6,244 bases of DNA from Draconibacterium sp. (GTDB taxonomy: Bacteria; Bacteroidota; Bacteroidia; Bacteroidales; Prolixibacteraceae): positions 1 to 6,244 of the forward strand of contig WGCT01000464.1 of the NCBI GenBank assembly GCA_015493625.1, in the 5' to 3' direction. How positions within the stretch are numbered: the stretch's first letter is position 1; every line of letters starts with the position of its first letter. Shown here one piece after another: positions 1-5,792 of the stretch. The notes under the pieces are model-generated. The model did not search any database. It had not been told where the DNA came from and saw only the letters and a list, made by a program, of their open reading frames with translations. The translations under genes and the position numbers were made by a program.

Positions 1-2
1 AT

Positions 3-32
3 CTTGCAGATGTTATTAATGATAAAAATTAA
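3..32 (+). CDS. Possible C-terminal tail of an upstream gene (partial)
   Basis: Reading from base 3 gives nine sense codons (LADVINDKN) and then a TAA at 30-32. The next gene starts six bases later at 38. That spacing and the plausible polar C-terminus suggest the end of an upstream gene in the same operon as the NigD-like lipoprotein, which would also explain why no TAnnTTTG promoter element is visible before base 38. Another frame also stays open at the edge, so this is weak evidence and no function can be given. Confidence 0.35.
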   Translation, partial: LADVINDKN

Positions 33-37
33 AATAG

Positions 38-763
38 ATGAAGAAAATTGTAGTTGGAATTTTAATTGGATTTTTGTTCGTTTTTGCAGGATGTAACGAT
101 GATGACGGTTACTCGATGAGTGATATGTGGATAGGTTTTGGAATCTATCAGGGCGATGAGAATTCGAGTAAAGTAGTTATGGACAATAAAGATGTTTTAG
201 TTCCGGTTGCGTCGAATTATCCTCCGGGATGGGCAATTTCACTCGATAACGGCGACCGTGTATTGGTTAATTATACCATTTTAGATGAAAAGCATGACGA
301 CGATGGTAATCTTCTTTATTATTATGTGAAAATAAACTCGTTTGAGGAAATTTTAATGAAAGGAGTAATGGAAATAACTCCCGAAAATGCTGACAGTATT
401 GGTAACGATGCTATTATTGTTGATGATTATTGGATGACTGATAGTTTACTAAGTTTCAAGTTAAAATACTGGGGTTATAATAAAATTCATTTCCTGAATT
501 TAGTAAAGAAACCTTCGTTGTTAATGTCTCCCGGAATTCAGCCCTATGAGTTAGAGTTGCGTCATAATGCCAATAACGATGAGCATTCAATATTATATAC
601 TGCTTATGTTTCGTTTAGCTTAAACAGTTTACGAATCGACGGCCAGGACTCGGTAAAAGTGGTTGTTAAGGCAACCGATTACGATGGAGAGGAGTTCTCG
701 GAAGAAATGGTTTTTAATTATGCCAATCTTCCCGATGTAATAACACCCGATGAAAACAATTAA
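38..763 (+). CDS. NigD-like surface lipoprotein
   Basis: The product is a 241-residue predicted lipoprotein. A lysine start (MKK) and a hydrophobic stretch lead to a lipobox FAGC at residues 16-19, so Cys19 should be lipidated. The residues straight after it, NDDDG, are acidic; in Bacteroidota an acidic patch behind the lipidated cysteine is associated with export to the cell surface. The body matches the NigD-like family as I remember it: a WIGFG strand near residues 31-35, a DNGDRVLVNYTI segment near 70-81, YYVKINS near 95-101, DSIGNDAIIVDD near 119-130, and a beta-rich C-terminal half. NigD was named from a Bacteroides bacteriocin-linked operon, but most homologues are scattered and have no defined activity, so no bacteriocin role is claimed here. 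The gene ends in tandem TAA codons (761-766) and is followed by a strong terminator. The family call is fairly secure; the function is unknown. Confidence 0.8.
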   Translation: MKKIVVGILIGFLFVFAGCNDDDGYSMSDMWIGFGIYQGDENSSKVVMDNKDVLVPVASNYPPGWAISLDNGDRVLVNYTILDEKHDDDGNLLYYYVKINSFEEILMKGVMEITPENADSIGNDAIIVDDYWMTDSLLSFKLKYWGYNKIHFLNLVKKPSLLMSPGIQPYELELRHNANNDEHSILYTAYVSFSLNSLRIDGQDSVKVVVKATDYDGEEFSEEMVFNYANLPDVITPDENN

Positions 764-793
764 TAATCCTGAGTTTGTGTTTTGTTCAGGTTT

Positions 794-824
794 AAAGAGG
801 TGCCGCATTTGGCATCTCTTTTTT
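794..824 (+). terminator. Intrinsic terminator between convergent genes
   Basis: The segment 794-804 (AAAGAGGTGCC) pairs with 811-821 (GGCATCTCTTT) as an 11-bp stem with one G-T wobble and a 6-nt loop, and the T-run continues to 824. It lies 30 nt after the lipoprotein stop codon and so ends that transcript. Because the stem starts with AAA, the minus strand shows the same hairpin followed by only three T, so it may also partly end the convergent rarA transcript. A short inverted repeat CCTGA/TCAGG (768-772 and 786-790) lies just upstream. Confidence 0.88.
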
Positions 825-848
825 GTTTTAAGAATGTTTTCGTGAAAT

Positions 849-2123
849 CTAAAATCGCTTCTCGCCCCACCATTTTTTAAGTCGTTCGAGTATTTTTATT
901 TCTGCGGGATTTTGCTGAGGATGATAAATACGTTCGTTAAGAATTTCTTTTGGAAGGAAATCTTGTTCGGCAAAATTTCCTTCGTATGCGTGAGAATATT
1001 TATAGTTTTTACCATATCCAATCTCTTTCATAAGTTTTGTTGGCGCATTTCTAATGTGTAGTGGAACCGGAAGGTCGCCGGTTTTTTTCACTAAATTTAT
1101 TGCACTATCGATGGCCGAATAAGCCGAGTTGCTTTTGGGCGAAGTGGCAAGATAAATTACACATTCCGAAAGAATGATCCGAGCTTCGGGATATCCGATT
1201 TTATGAACAGCATCGAAAGTGCTTTGAGCTAAAAGCAGTGCGTTGGGGTTGGCCAACCCAACATCTTCGGCAGCCAGAATTAACAGGCGGCGGGCAATAA
1301 ATTTTACATCTTCTCCCCCTTCAATCATTCGAGCCAGCCAGTACACGGCGGCATCGGGGTCGCTACCGCGAATACTTTTTATAAATGCCGAAATAATGTC
1401 GTAGTGCATTTCTCCCTGCTTGTCGTAATTGGCAAGGTTTTTCTGAAGCCGGTTGGTTACCTTTTTGTCGGTAATAATTATTTTGGCGCTCTCTTCGGCA
1501 GCAACCACCAGCTCTAAAACATTAAGCAGCTTGCGGGCATCGCCACCCGAGAAGCGCAACATAGCCTGACTTTCGCGAAGGGTAATTTTTTTCTTTTTTA
1601 AAACGACATCCTTTTTAATGGCAAGCTTAACAATGTTCATTAATCCCTCTTTGTCGAGGTGCTTTAGAATGTATACCTGACAGCGCGAAAGCAGGGGGGA
1701 GATAACTTCGAACGATGGATTTTCGGTGGTAGCACCAATAAGTGTTATTGTTCCGTTTTCTACCGCACCCAATAACGAATCTTGCTGCGATTTACTAAAC
1801 CTGTGAATTTCGTCGATAAAAAGAATGGGGTTCGGCCGGTTAAAAAACTGTTGTTTTTTTGCTTTTTCAATTACTTCGCGAATGTCTTTTACTCCTGAAT
1901 TAATGGCGCTTAATGTATAAAACGGCCGGTCGAGTGTGTTGGCAATAATTTTTGCAAGGGTGGTTTTTCCAACTCCCGGAGGCCCCCACAAAATTAACGA
2001 CGAAATGTTTCCCGACTCAATCATTTTGCGCAACACTGCATTTTTACCCACCAAATGCTCCTGCCCAATATAGTTGTCGAGCGTTGTTGGGCGAAGTCGT
2101 TCTGCCAGTGGTTGATAACTCAT
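849..2123 (-). CDS. rarA: RarA/MgsA replication-associated recombination AAA+ ATPase
   Basis: The product is a 424-residue cytoplasmic clamp-loader-like ATPase of the RarA/MgsA/WRNIP1 family, which acts at stalled replication forks and single-strand/double-strand junctions. The E. coli protein is about 447 residues, so this copy is full length. The N-terminal PLAERLRPTTLDNYIGQEHL is the family signature. It is followed by Walker A GPPGVGKT (47-54), Walker B with LFIDEIHRF (101-109), sensor 1 GATTENPSF (130-138), an arginine-finger region around LLSRC (144-148) and sensor 2 GGDAR (193-197). The C-terminal half carries the helical tetramerisation region, with RGSDPDAAVYWLARM (252-266) and ARRLLILAAEDVGLANP (277-293). 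No key residue is missing. The gene starts 35 nt after the stop of the TPR gene on the same strand, and no TAnnTTTG element is visible in that gap, so it is probably co-transcribed from the promoter at 4157-4164. The start ATG fits the family N-terminus. Confidence 0.96.
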   Translation of the reverse strand: MSYQPLAERLRPTTLDNYIGQEHLVGKNAVLRKMIESGNISSLILWGPPGVGKTTLAKIIANTLDRPFYTLSAINSGVKDIREVIEKAKKQQFFNRPNPILFIDEIHRFSKSQQDSLLGAVENGTITLIGATTENPSFEVISPLLSRCQVYILKHLDKEGLMNIVKLAIKKDVVLKKKKITLRESQAMLRFSGGDARKLLNVLELVVAAEESAKIIITDKKVTNRLQKNLANYDKQGEMHYDIISAFIKSIRGSDPDAAVYWLARMIEGGEDVKFIARRLLILAAEDVGLANPNALLLAQSTFDAVHKIGYPEARIILSECVIYLATSPKSNSAYSAIDSAINLVKKTGDLPVPLHIRNAPTKLMKEIGYGKNYKYSHAYEGNFAEQDFLPKEILNERIYHPQQNPAEIKILERLKKWWGEKRF

Positions 2124-2158
2124 TGTTTTGCTTAATTCTAAAAGTCGTACAATTTATA

Positions 2159-4135
2159 TTAGTTGCAATACCGTTTTATAATGTTATATGCGCCCGATAT
2201 TCCCAGCTCTCCGGCACGGCTCAGGTCGAGAGCTCCGCCTTCAATGTCGTCGAGATAAATTTTTGTAAGCCCACGATTAAAATAGGCTTCGGCAAATTCG
2301 GGTTCTAATTTAATGGCTTTATTCAGGTCATCAATGGCACTTTCGTATTGTCCTAACCGAAGTTTAATAAATGCACGATTGTAATACCCGAAAAAGAAAT
2401 TTGGGTTTTGTGAAAGTGTTACCGCGTAATCGTCGAGAATGTCGCTGTAATCGAATGAAGAGTTCGAACCATTCTCTTTATTATCAATACTTTTTTTGTT
2501 TATTGCTATCGAAACATTTGTTTGCGAGCCCGACAATTTGGCAATCTCTTCCAACATTTTGTATTTACAGTTGGCTCGTGCAAAATGCGCAATGGCATCT
2601 TCTTTATTTAATTCTATCGAGCGATTTAAGTCGTCGAGTGCTTTGTTGTATTTGCCCAACAAACTATAAAAAATACCCCGGTTTAAATAGTTGTTGCTGT
2701 TTTTTTGAACGGTAATTTTTTCGTTGAAATAGAGAATAAAGTTTTCAAAAATATCGTGATATTTATCTACGGGTTTATTCGAAAGTGTAAGCCACGGTTC
2801 GTAGTTGTTTGCTTCGTTAAGTTCGTCGATAGCAAGATTGTAATACTGAAAACGGTCGTAATCGACAGCATTTTTTTCGAATGCTGAAATTATAAACAGC
2901 GGTTGCAAATCGATAACAATATTTTTGTTCTGGATTCTGCCGTCATCAACTTCATCCTCCTCTTCGTCGGTTGGTAAATCGCGGGCATCTTCAACAATTA
3001 AATTCATTTTTGTTCTGCGTTTTCGTTTTTTTGCAGCTTCCTGTTTTTCTTTTTGGTCGTTATTTTGTGCTACTGTTTTTGTGTTGTTCTTATTTGCAGT
3101 ATTGTTTTGAGCAGTGTTCTGGTTGGAGTTACTCTTGCTCTGATTGTTGTTTTGTTGTTGATTATTGGCTGTTTGTTGGTTGTTTTTTTTCTGGTTTTGT
3201 TGCTTTTGTTGTTGCTGAGCTAATTTCTCGGCATCGATACGACGGCTTTTTAAGTCGAATTTAGGATTGAGTTGAGCTGCAATCCGGTAATCGTCTTCGT
3301 AGCCCGGCCGGTTTAGAATTTCGCGAGCCATAGCCCGGTTAAAATAGGCACTGGCCATTTGAGGGTCTAATTTTAGTGCCATATCGTAATCCATAATTGC
3401 ACTGTTGTAATCTTCGAGTTTGTGTTTAACAATTCCCCGGTTGTTAAAAGCGAGTGCATTTTTTGGGTCGAATTTAATGCACTGGTCGTAATCGCGCAGC
3501 GCCGATGCGTAATCTTCGAGTTCGAAGCGCGCCAGCCCCCGGTTTAAATAAGCTGCCGCATAATGTGGCCTTATTATAATTACTTTATTTAAATCGCTGA
3601 TGGCACCTTTTATGTCGCCGCTAACAATTTTTGCATTGCTACGATTCATTAATGCATAAGTCGATTTCGGATTAACTTTCAGTGCTTTGTTGTAGTCTTC
3701 AATTGCCCCTTTTATATCTTTTAGTGCCAATTTTGCAATTCCGCGATTGTTATAAATGGTTTCGTCGTTGGGGTCGAATTCGAGTGCTTTGTTGTAATCC
3801 TCAATTGCTTTTTTGTATTCGTGAAGATTGTGATATGCCATTCCACGGTTGTTGTATGCGCGTGGGTAGTAAGGTTTTATTTCGATGGCTTTATTGTAGT
3901 CTCTTATTGCGCCCCGGTAATCTTCGAGCGAATGCTTTGCTGTGCCGCGGTAAAGATAAGCCTCGGCTAAATGCGGTTTAAATTTTATAACAATATTAAA
4001 GTACTCGATGGCACCAGTGTAATTTCCAATTGAAATACGGGTTCGTCCCACACGAATGTAATGGTTAATATTTAACTGTGCCCGACTTTGAAAGACCGAC
4101 ATTAAAATTAAAAGTACAAAAAGTGCTCGTTTCAT
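2159..4135 (-). CDS. Exported protein with two TPR blocks joined by a Q/N-rich linker
   Basis: The product is 658 residues with a signal peptide (MKR, hydrophobic core, cut near SRA at 17-19), so it probably acts in the periplasm or envelope. The N-terminal block (about 23-294) holds eight tetratricopeptide repeats with the recurring pattern AY.NRG.A......Y..AI.DY.KAI...P; the eighth is degenerate. A linker follows: a Q/N-rich tract (307-360), a basic cluster KKRKRRTK (369-376) and an acidic run around EEEDEVDD (391-398). After a non-repeat segment (about 400-475), a second TPR block runs from about 481 to 648, interrupted by a Ser/Asn-rich insert (about 534-562). TPR arrays bind protein partners; nothing catalytic is visible. 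Similar secreted TPR proteins are common in Bacteroidota and are mostly uncharacterised. The ATG at 4135 gives the signal peptide and lies about 22 nt downstream of a perfect -7 element. It probably heads an operon with rarA. The architecture is certain; the role is unknown. Confidence 0.85.
   Translation of the reverse strand: MKRALFVLLILMSVFQSRAQLNINHYIRVGRTRISIGNYTGAIEYFNIVIKFKPHLAEAYLYRGTAKHSLEDYRGAIRDYNKAIEIKPYYPRAYNNRGMAYHNLHEYKKAIEDYNKALEFDPNDETIYNNRGIAKLALKDIKGAIEDYNKALKVNPKSTYALMNRSNAKIVSGDIKGAISDLNKVIIIRPHYAAAYLNRGLARFELEDYASALRDYDQCIKFDPKNALAFNNRGIVKHKLEDYNSAIMDYDMALKLDPQMASAYFNRAMAREILNRPGYEDDYRIAAQLNPKFDLKSRRIDAEKLAQQQQKQQNQKKNNQQTANNQQQNNNQSKSNSNQNTAQNNTANKNNTKTVAQNNDQKEKQEAAKKRKRRTKMNLIVEDARDLPTDEEEDEVDDGRIQNKNIVIDLQPLFIISAFEKNAVDYDRFQYYNLAIDELNEANNYEPWLTLSNKPVDKYHDIFENFILYFNEKITVQKNSNNYLNRGIFYSLLGKYNKALDDLNRSIELNKEDAIAHFARANCKYKMLEEIAKLSGSQTNVSIAINKKSIDNKENGSNSSFDYSDILDDYAVTLSQNPNFFFGYYNRAFIKLRLGQYESAIDDLNKAIKLEPEFAEAYFNRGLTKIYLDDIEGGALDLSRAGELGISGAYNIIKRYCN
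3056..3217 (-). other. Q/N-rich low-complexity linker within the TPR gene
   Basis: Residues 307-360 of the TPR protein consist largely of Gln and Asn with some Lys, Ser and Thr, including QQQQ and several NN pairs. At DNA level the coding strand is rich in CAA and AAT/AAC codons without a strict repeat unit. It separates the two TPR blocks and runs directly into a basic cluster and then an acidic patch. Such tracts are usually disordered linkers; the composition also resembles prion-like domains, which is an inference from composition only. Confidence 0.8.
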
Positions 4136-4156
4136 AATCCTCTATTGCTGAAAAGG

Positions 4157-4164
4157 CAAAAATA
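4157..4164 (-). promoter_or_regulatory. -7 promoter element for the TPR-rarA operon
   Basis: On the minus strand this reads TATTTTTG, an exact match to the Bacteroidota sigma-70-type -7 consensus TAnnTTTG. It lies 21 nt before the ATG at 4135, which predicts a short 5' leader of roughly 15-18 nt. No good TTTG -33 element is seen at the usual spacing (about 19-21 nt), so recognition may depend mainly on the -7 box. Confidence 0.6.
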
Positions 4165-4224
4165 ACATTTTACTACAATTGCACAGCGTAGCATTAATTT
4201 TAATTAGTTTTTGTCGCAATAAAA

Positions 4225-4231
4225 TATTTTG
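4225..4231 (+). promoter_or_regulatory. -7-like element for the structured RNA
   Basis: TATTTTG is one base shorter than the TAnnTTTG consensus but lies where a -7 box should be for a transcript starting at about 4236-4240, exactly where the closing helix of the predicted RNA begins. A TTTG occurs at 4210-4213, but its spacing of 11 nt is too short for a normal -33 box. The position relative to the fold is the main support. Confidence 0.45.
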
Positions 4232-4237
4232 CATCTA

Positions 4238-4427
4238 CAGTCGGCCAGGGGGTGGAGCGGTAGCTTGCCGAAGGTGAACCGTTGGGTGAGTTGGCGTTGG
4301 CGGGCGACCGGAGGAAGCCCCGACAAACGCCAAACGAACCCCGGTGAGACGAGGAAACTAATAGCGGAAAACCCGTTAAGGACGCCGACAAAAAAAATCG
4401 CAACCTGTTTTAACGCAGTTTTTTTGT
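4238..4427 (+). ncRNA. Structured GC-rich non-coding RNA, family not recognised
   Basis: The block 4240-4390 is about 62% GC, far above the AT-rich DNA on both sides, a common mark of a structured RNA in an AT-rich genome. By eye it folds as a closed multi-branch structure. The outer helix is GTCGGC 4240-4245 with GCCGAC 4384-4389. Hairpin A is CGGTA 4258-4262 with TGCCG 4266-4270. The long arm B has GGGT 4284-4287 with ACCC 4338-4341, then a perfect 8-bp TTGGCGTT 4291-4298 with AACGCCAA 4326-4333, then GGGC 4302-4305 with GCCC 4317-4320 around an 11-nt loop containing GGAGGAA. Hairpin C is TAGCGG 4362-4367 with CCGTTA 4373-4378. GGTGA occurs three times (4273, 4285, 4343). The orientation is set by the -7-like element before it and the T-run at 4419-4425 after it. 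It has its own promoter-terminator pair and the peptidase gene has another promoter, so it looks like a stand-alone RNA, not a leader. It lacks the RNase P, tmRNA and SRP RNA signatures. The open frames across it lack a credible protein. Confidence 0.68.
4402..4427 (+). terminator. Weak intrinsic terminator of the structured RNA
   Basis: A small hairpin, AA(C)CTG at 4402-4407 with CAGTT at 4416-4420 and one bulged C, runs into seven T at 4419-4425. An A-run at 4390-4397 could also pair with the T-run and lengthen the stem. The stem is weak, but the position directly after the closed fold is right for termination. Confidence 0.5.
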
Positions 4428-4493
4428 TTCGCTATAACCAAAAATAACTTCGCCTATTTTTCTGAAAAATTAAATGGATTGAGTATAATTTGT

Positions 4494-4501
4494 TACTTTT
4501 G
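4494..4501 (+). promoter_or_regulatory. -7 promoter element for the cysteine peptidase gene
   Basis: TACTTTTG matches the TAnnTTTG consensus exactly and lies 33 nt before the ATG at 4535, giving a predicted AT-rich leader of about 27 nt. A TTG at 4479-4481 is only 12 nt away, too close for a standard -33 element. It lies downstream of the RNA's terminator, so the peptidase unit is expected to be transcribed independently. Confidence 0.62.
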
Positions 4502-4534
4502 GAACTTCAATTTAAATAAAAAGCAAATTATAAG

Positions 4535-5752
4535 ATGAAAAATTTACGCGTTGTATTTTCCATGCTGATTATGGTAGTTGCGGTTAATGTTGTATTTGCC
4601 GACAACAACGAGGAGAAGAAAAAAGATGAGAAGAAAGGGTATGTTTTTACCGATGAAAAGGATTTGCCTGCCACACCGGTAAAAAATCAGTATCGATCGG
4701 GTACGTGTTGGTCGTTTTCGGGGTTATCGTTTATCGAGTCGGAAATGTTGCGAATTGGAAAACCCGAGGTTAATCTTTCGGAGATGTTTGTTGTTTGGCA
4801 TGCCTATTCCGATAAAGCGGTTAAAACAGTGCGGGTACACGGAAGTCTTAATTTTGGCGGTGGTGGTGCATTTCACGATGTTACAAATGTTATAAGAAAG
4901 TATGGAATTGTGCCCGAGGAGGTTTATTCGGGGCTCAATTACGGAGAAGATAAACATGTGCATGGCGAAATGGATAACCTTTTGAAAAAGTATGTTGATG
5001 GGGTAATTGAAAATAAAAACCGAAAACTTACTCCGGTTTGGCATCAGTCGTTCGATGGAATTTTAAACTCCTATTTGGGCGAGATTCCGGAAAGTTTCGA
5101 ATATGAAGGGAAGAAATATACACCACAAAGTTTTGCTACCGACTTTGTTGGTTTAGATATGGACGATTATGTTGAAATTACATCGTTTACTCATCATCCG
5201 TTTTATTCGAAATTTATTATTGAAATACCCGATAACTGGTCGTGGGATGAAGTTTACAATGTGCCGATTGATGAGTTGGAAGAGATAATTGATTATTCGT
5301 TAAACAACGGATATACCGTTGCTTGGGCAGCCGATGTGAGCGAAAAAGGATTCGAAACAAGTAACAAAGGTGTTGCTGTTGTTCCGGAAGCCAATGTTGA
5401 AGATATGACTGATGCCGAAATTACGCGTTGGGAATCGCTGTCGGAAAAAGAGAAGCAGCAAGAGTTGTACAAACTAGACAAGCCGGTTTCGGAAAAGGAA
5501 ATTACTCAGGCGATGCGTCAGGAAGCTTTCGACAATTATACCACAACCGACGACCACGGAATGCATATTATAGGTACTGCAAAAGACCAAAAAGGAGACA
5601 TTTTTTATAAGGTGAAAAACTCGTGGGGAGAATACAACAAACTCAAAGGGTATTTTTATGCTTCGAAACCATTTGTACGTTATAAAACAATGAGTATTAT
5701 GGTGAATAAAAATGCTATTCCTCAAAGTATACGAGAGAAACTCGGGTTATAG
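4535..5752 (+). CDS. Exported C1B-type cysteine peptidase (aminopeptidase C / bleomycin hydrolase-like)
   Basis: The product is a 405-residue papain-fold peptidase of the bleomycin hydrolase/PepC branch (C1B), which trims amino acids from peptide N-termini. The oxyanion glutamine and nucleophile lie in NQYRSGTCWSF (Gln52, Cys58), the catalytic histidine in DDHGMHIIGTA (His341, equal to the HAM motif of PepC), and the asparagine in VKNSWGEY (Asn362). GYTVAWAADVSEKGF (259-273) matches the conserved DV segment of the family. The set of active-site residues is complete. Unlike the cytosolic PepC proteins of lactic acid bacteria and eukaryotes, it starts with a signal peptide (MKNLR, hydrophobic 7-21, cut near VFA-DN at 20-24), followed by a Glu/Lys-rich stretch (26-34). 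It is therefore predicted to be periplasmic or secreted. The ATG is fixed by the signal peptide. A perfect -7 element lies 33 nt upstream, and the next gene begins 40 nt downstream on the same strand. It probably takes part in peptide scavenging; the substrate is unknown. Confidence 0.92.
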   Translation: MKNLRVVFSMLIMVVAVNVVFADNNEEKKKDEKKGYVFTDEKDLPATPVKNQYRSGTCWSFSGLSFIESEMLRIGKPEVNLSEMFVVWHAYSDKAVKTVRVHGSLNFGGGGAFHDVTNVIRKYGIVPEEVYSGLNYGEDKHVHGEMDNLLKKYVDGVIENKNRKLTPVWHQSFDGILNSYLGEIPESFEYEGKKYTPQSFATDFVGLDMDDYVEITSFTHHPFYSKFIIEIPDNWSWDEVYNVPIDELEEIIDYSLNNGYTVAWAADVSEKGFETSNKGVAVVPEANVEDMTDAEITRWESLSEKEKQQELYKLDKPVSEKEITQAMRQEAFDNYTTTDDHGMHIIGTAKDQKGDIFYKVKNSWGEYNKLKGYFYASKPFVRYKTMSIMVNKNAIPQSIREKLGL

Positions 5753-5792
5753 TTTTTTGTGAGCTCCGGGATTAAGTGTCCTGTTTACAGCA

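Noticed and set aside
2371..3981. Several plus-strand open frames of 60-114 codons opposite the TPR gene
   Set aside because: They are antisense shadows of the repeat-rich TPR gene, with Cys/Phe-rich low-complexity products and no start context.
2159..4135. Repeated DNA motifs (TCTTCGAG, CCCCGGTT, GTTGTA variants) as a mobile or regulatory repeat
   Set aside because: They fall at about 102-bp intervals and encode the conserved positions of 34-residue TPR units.
4251..4296. tRNA-like stretch (GTGGAGCGGTAGCTTGCCG)
   Set aside because: The D-arm resemblance is superficial; no acceptor stem, anticodon stem or TTCGA-type T loop can be built.
4301..4322. SRP (4.5S) RNA tip, because of CCGGAGGAAGC
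   Set aside because: The required GGTCAGGTCCGGAAGGAAGCAGCC-type tip with its symmetric internal loop is not present.
4238..4390. RNase P RNA, because of the ACAGTCGG start and a GGAGGAAGCCCCGACA segment
   Set aside because: The resemblance to the GAGGAAAGTCC core is partial, the block is under half the normal length, and the other universal RNase P motifs (such as ACAGAA and GGTAAACTCC-like stretches) are missing.
4238..4390. CsrB/RsmZ-like sponge RNA, because of six GGA triplets
   Set aside because: Only one triplet fits ANGGA, most are not in hairpin loops, and there is no sign of a CsrA gene; high purine content explains the count.
4200..4447. Small proteins of 67 and 72 residues encoded on opposite strands of the RNA block
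   Set aside because: Both overlap the structured GC-rich block, have no signal or motif, and read as translated RNA.
4238..4534. Riboswitch or leader controlling the peptidase gene
   Set aside because: A likely terminator and a separate perfect -7 element lie between the structure and the gene, and no known aptamer core was recognised.
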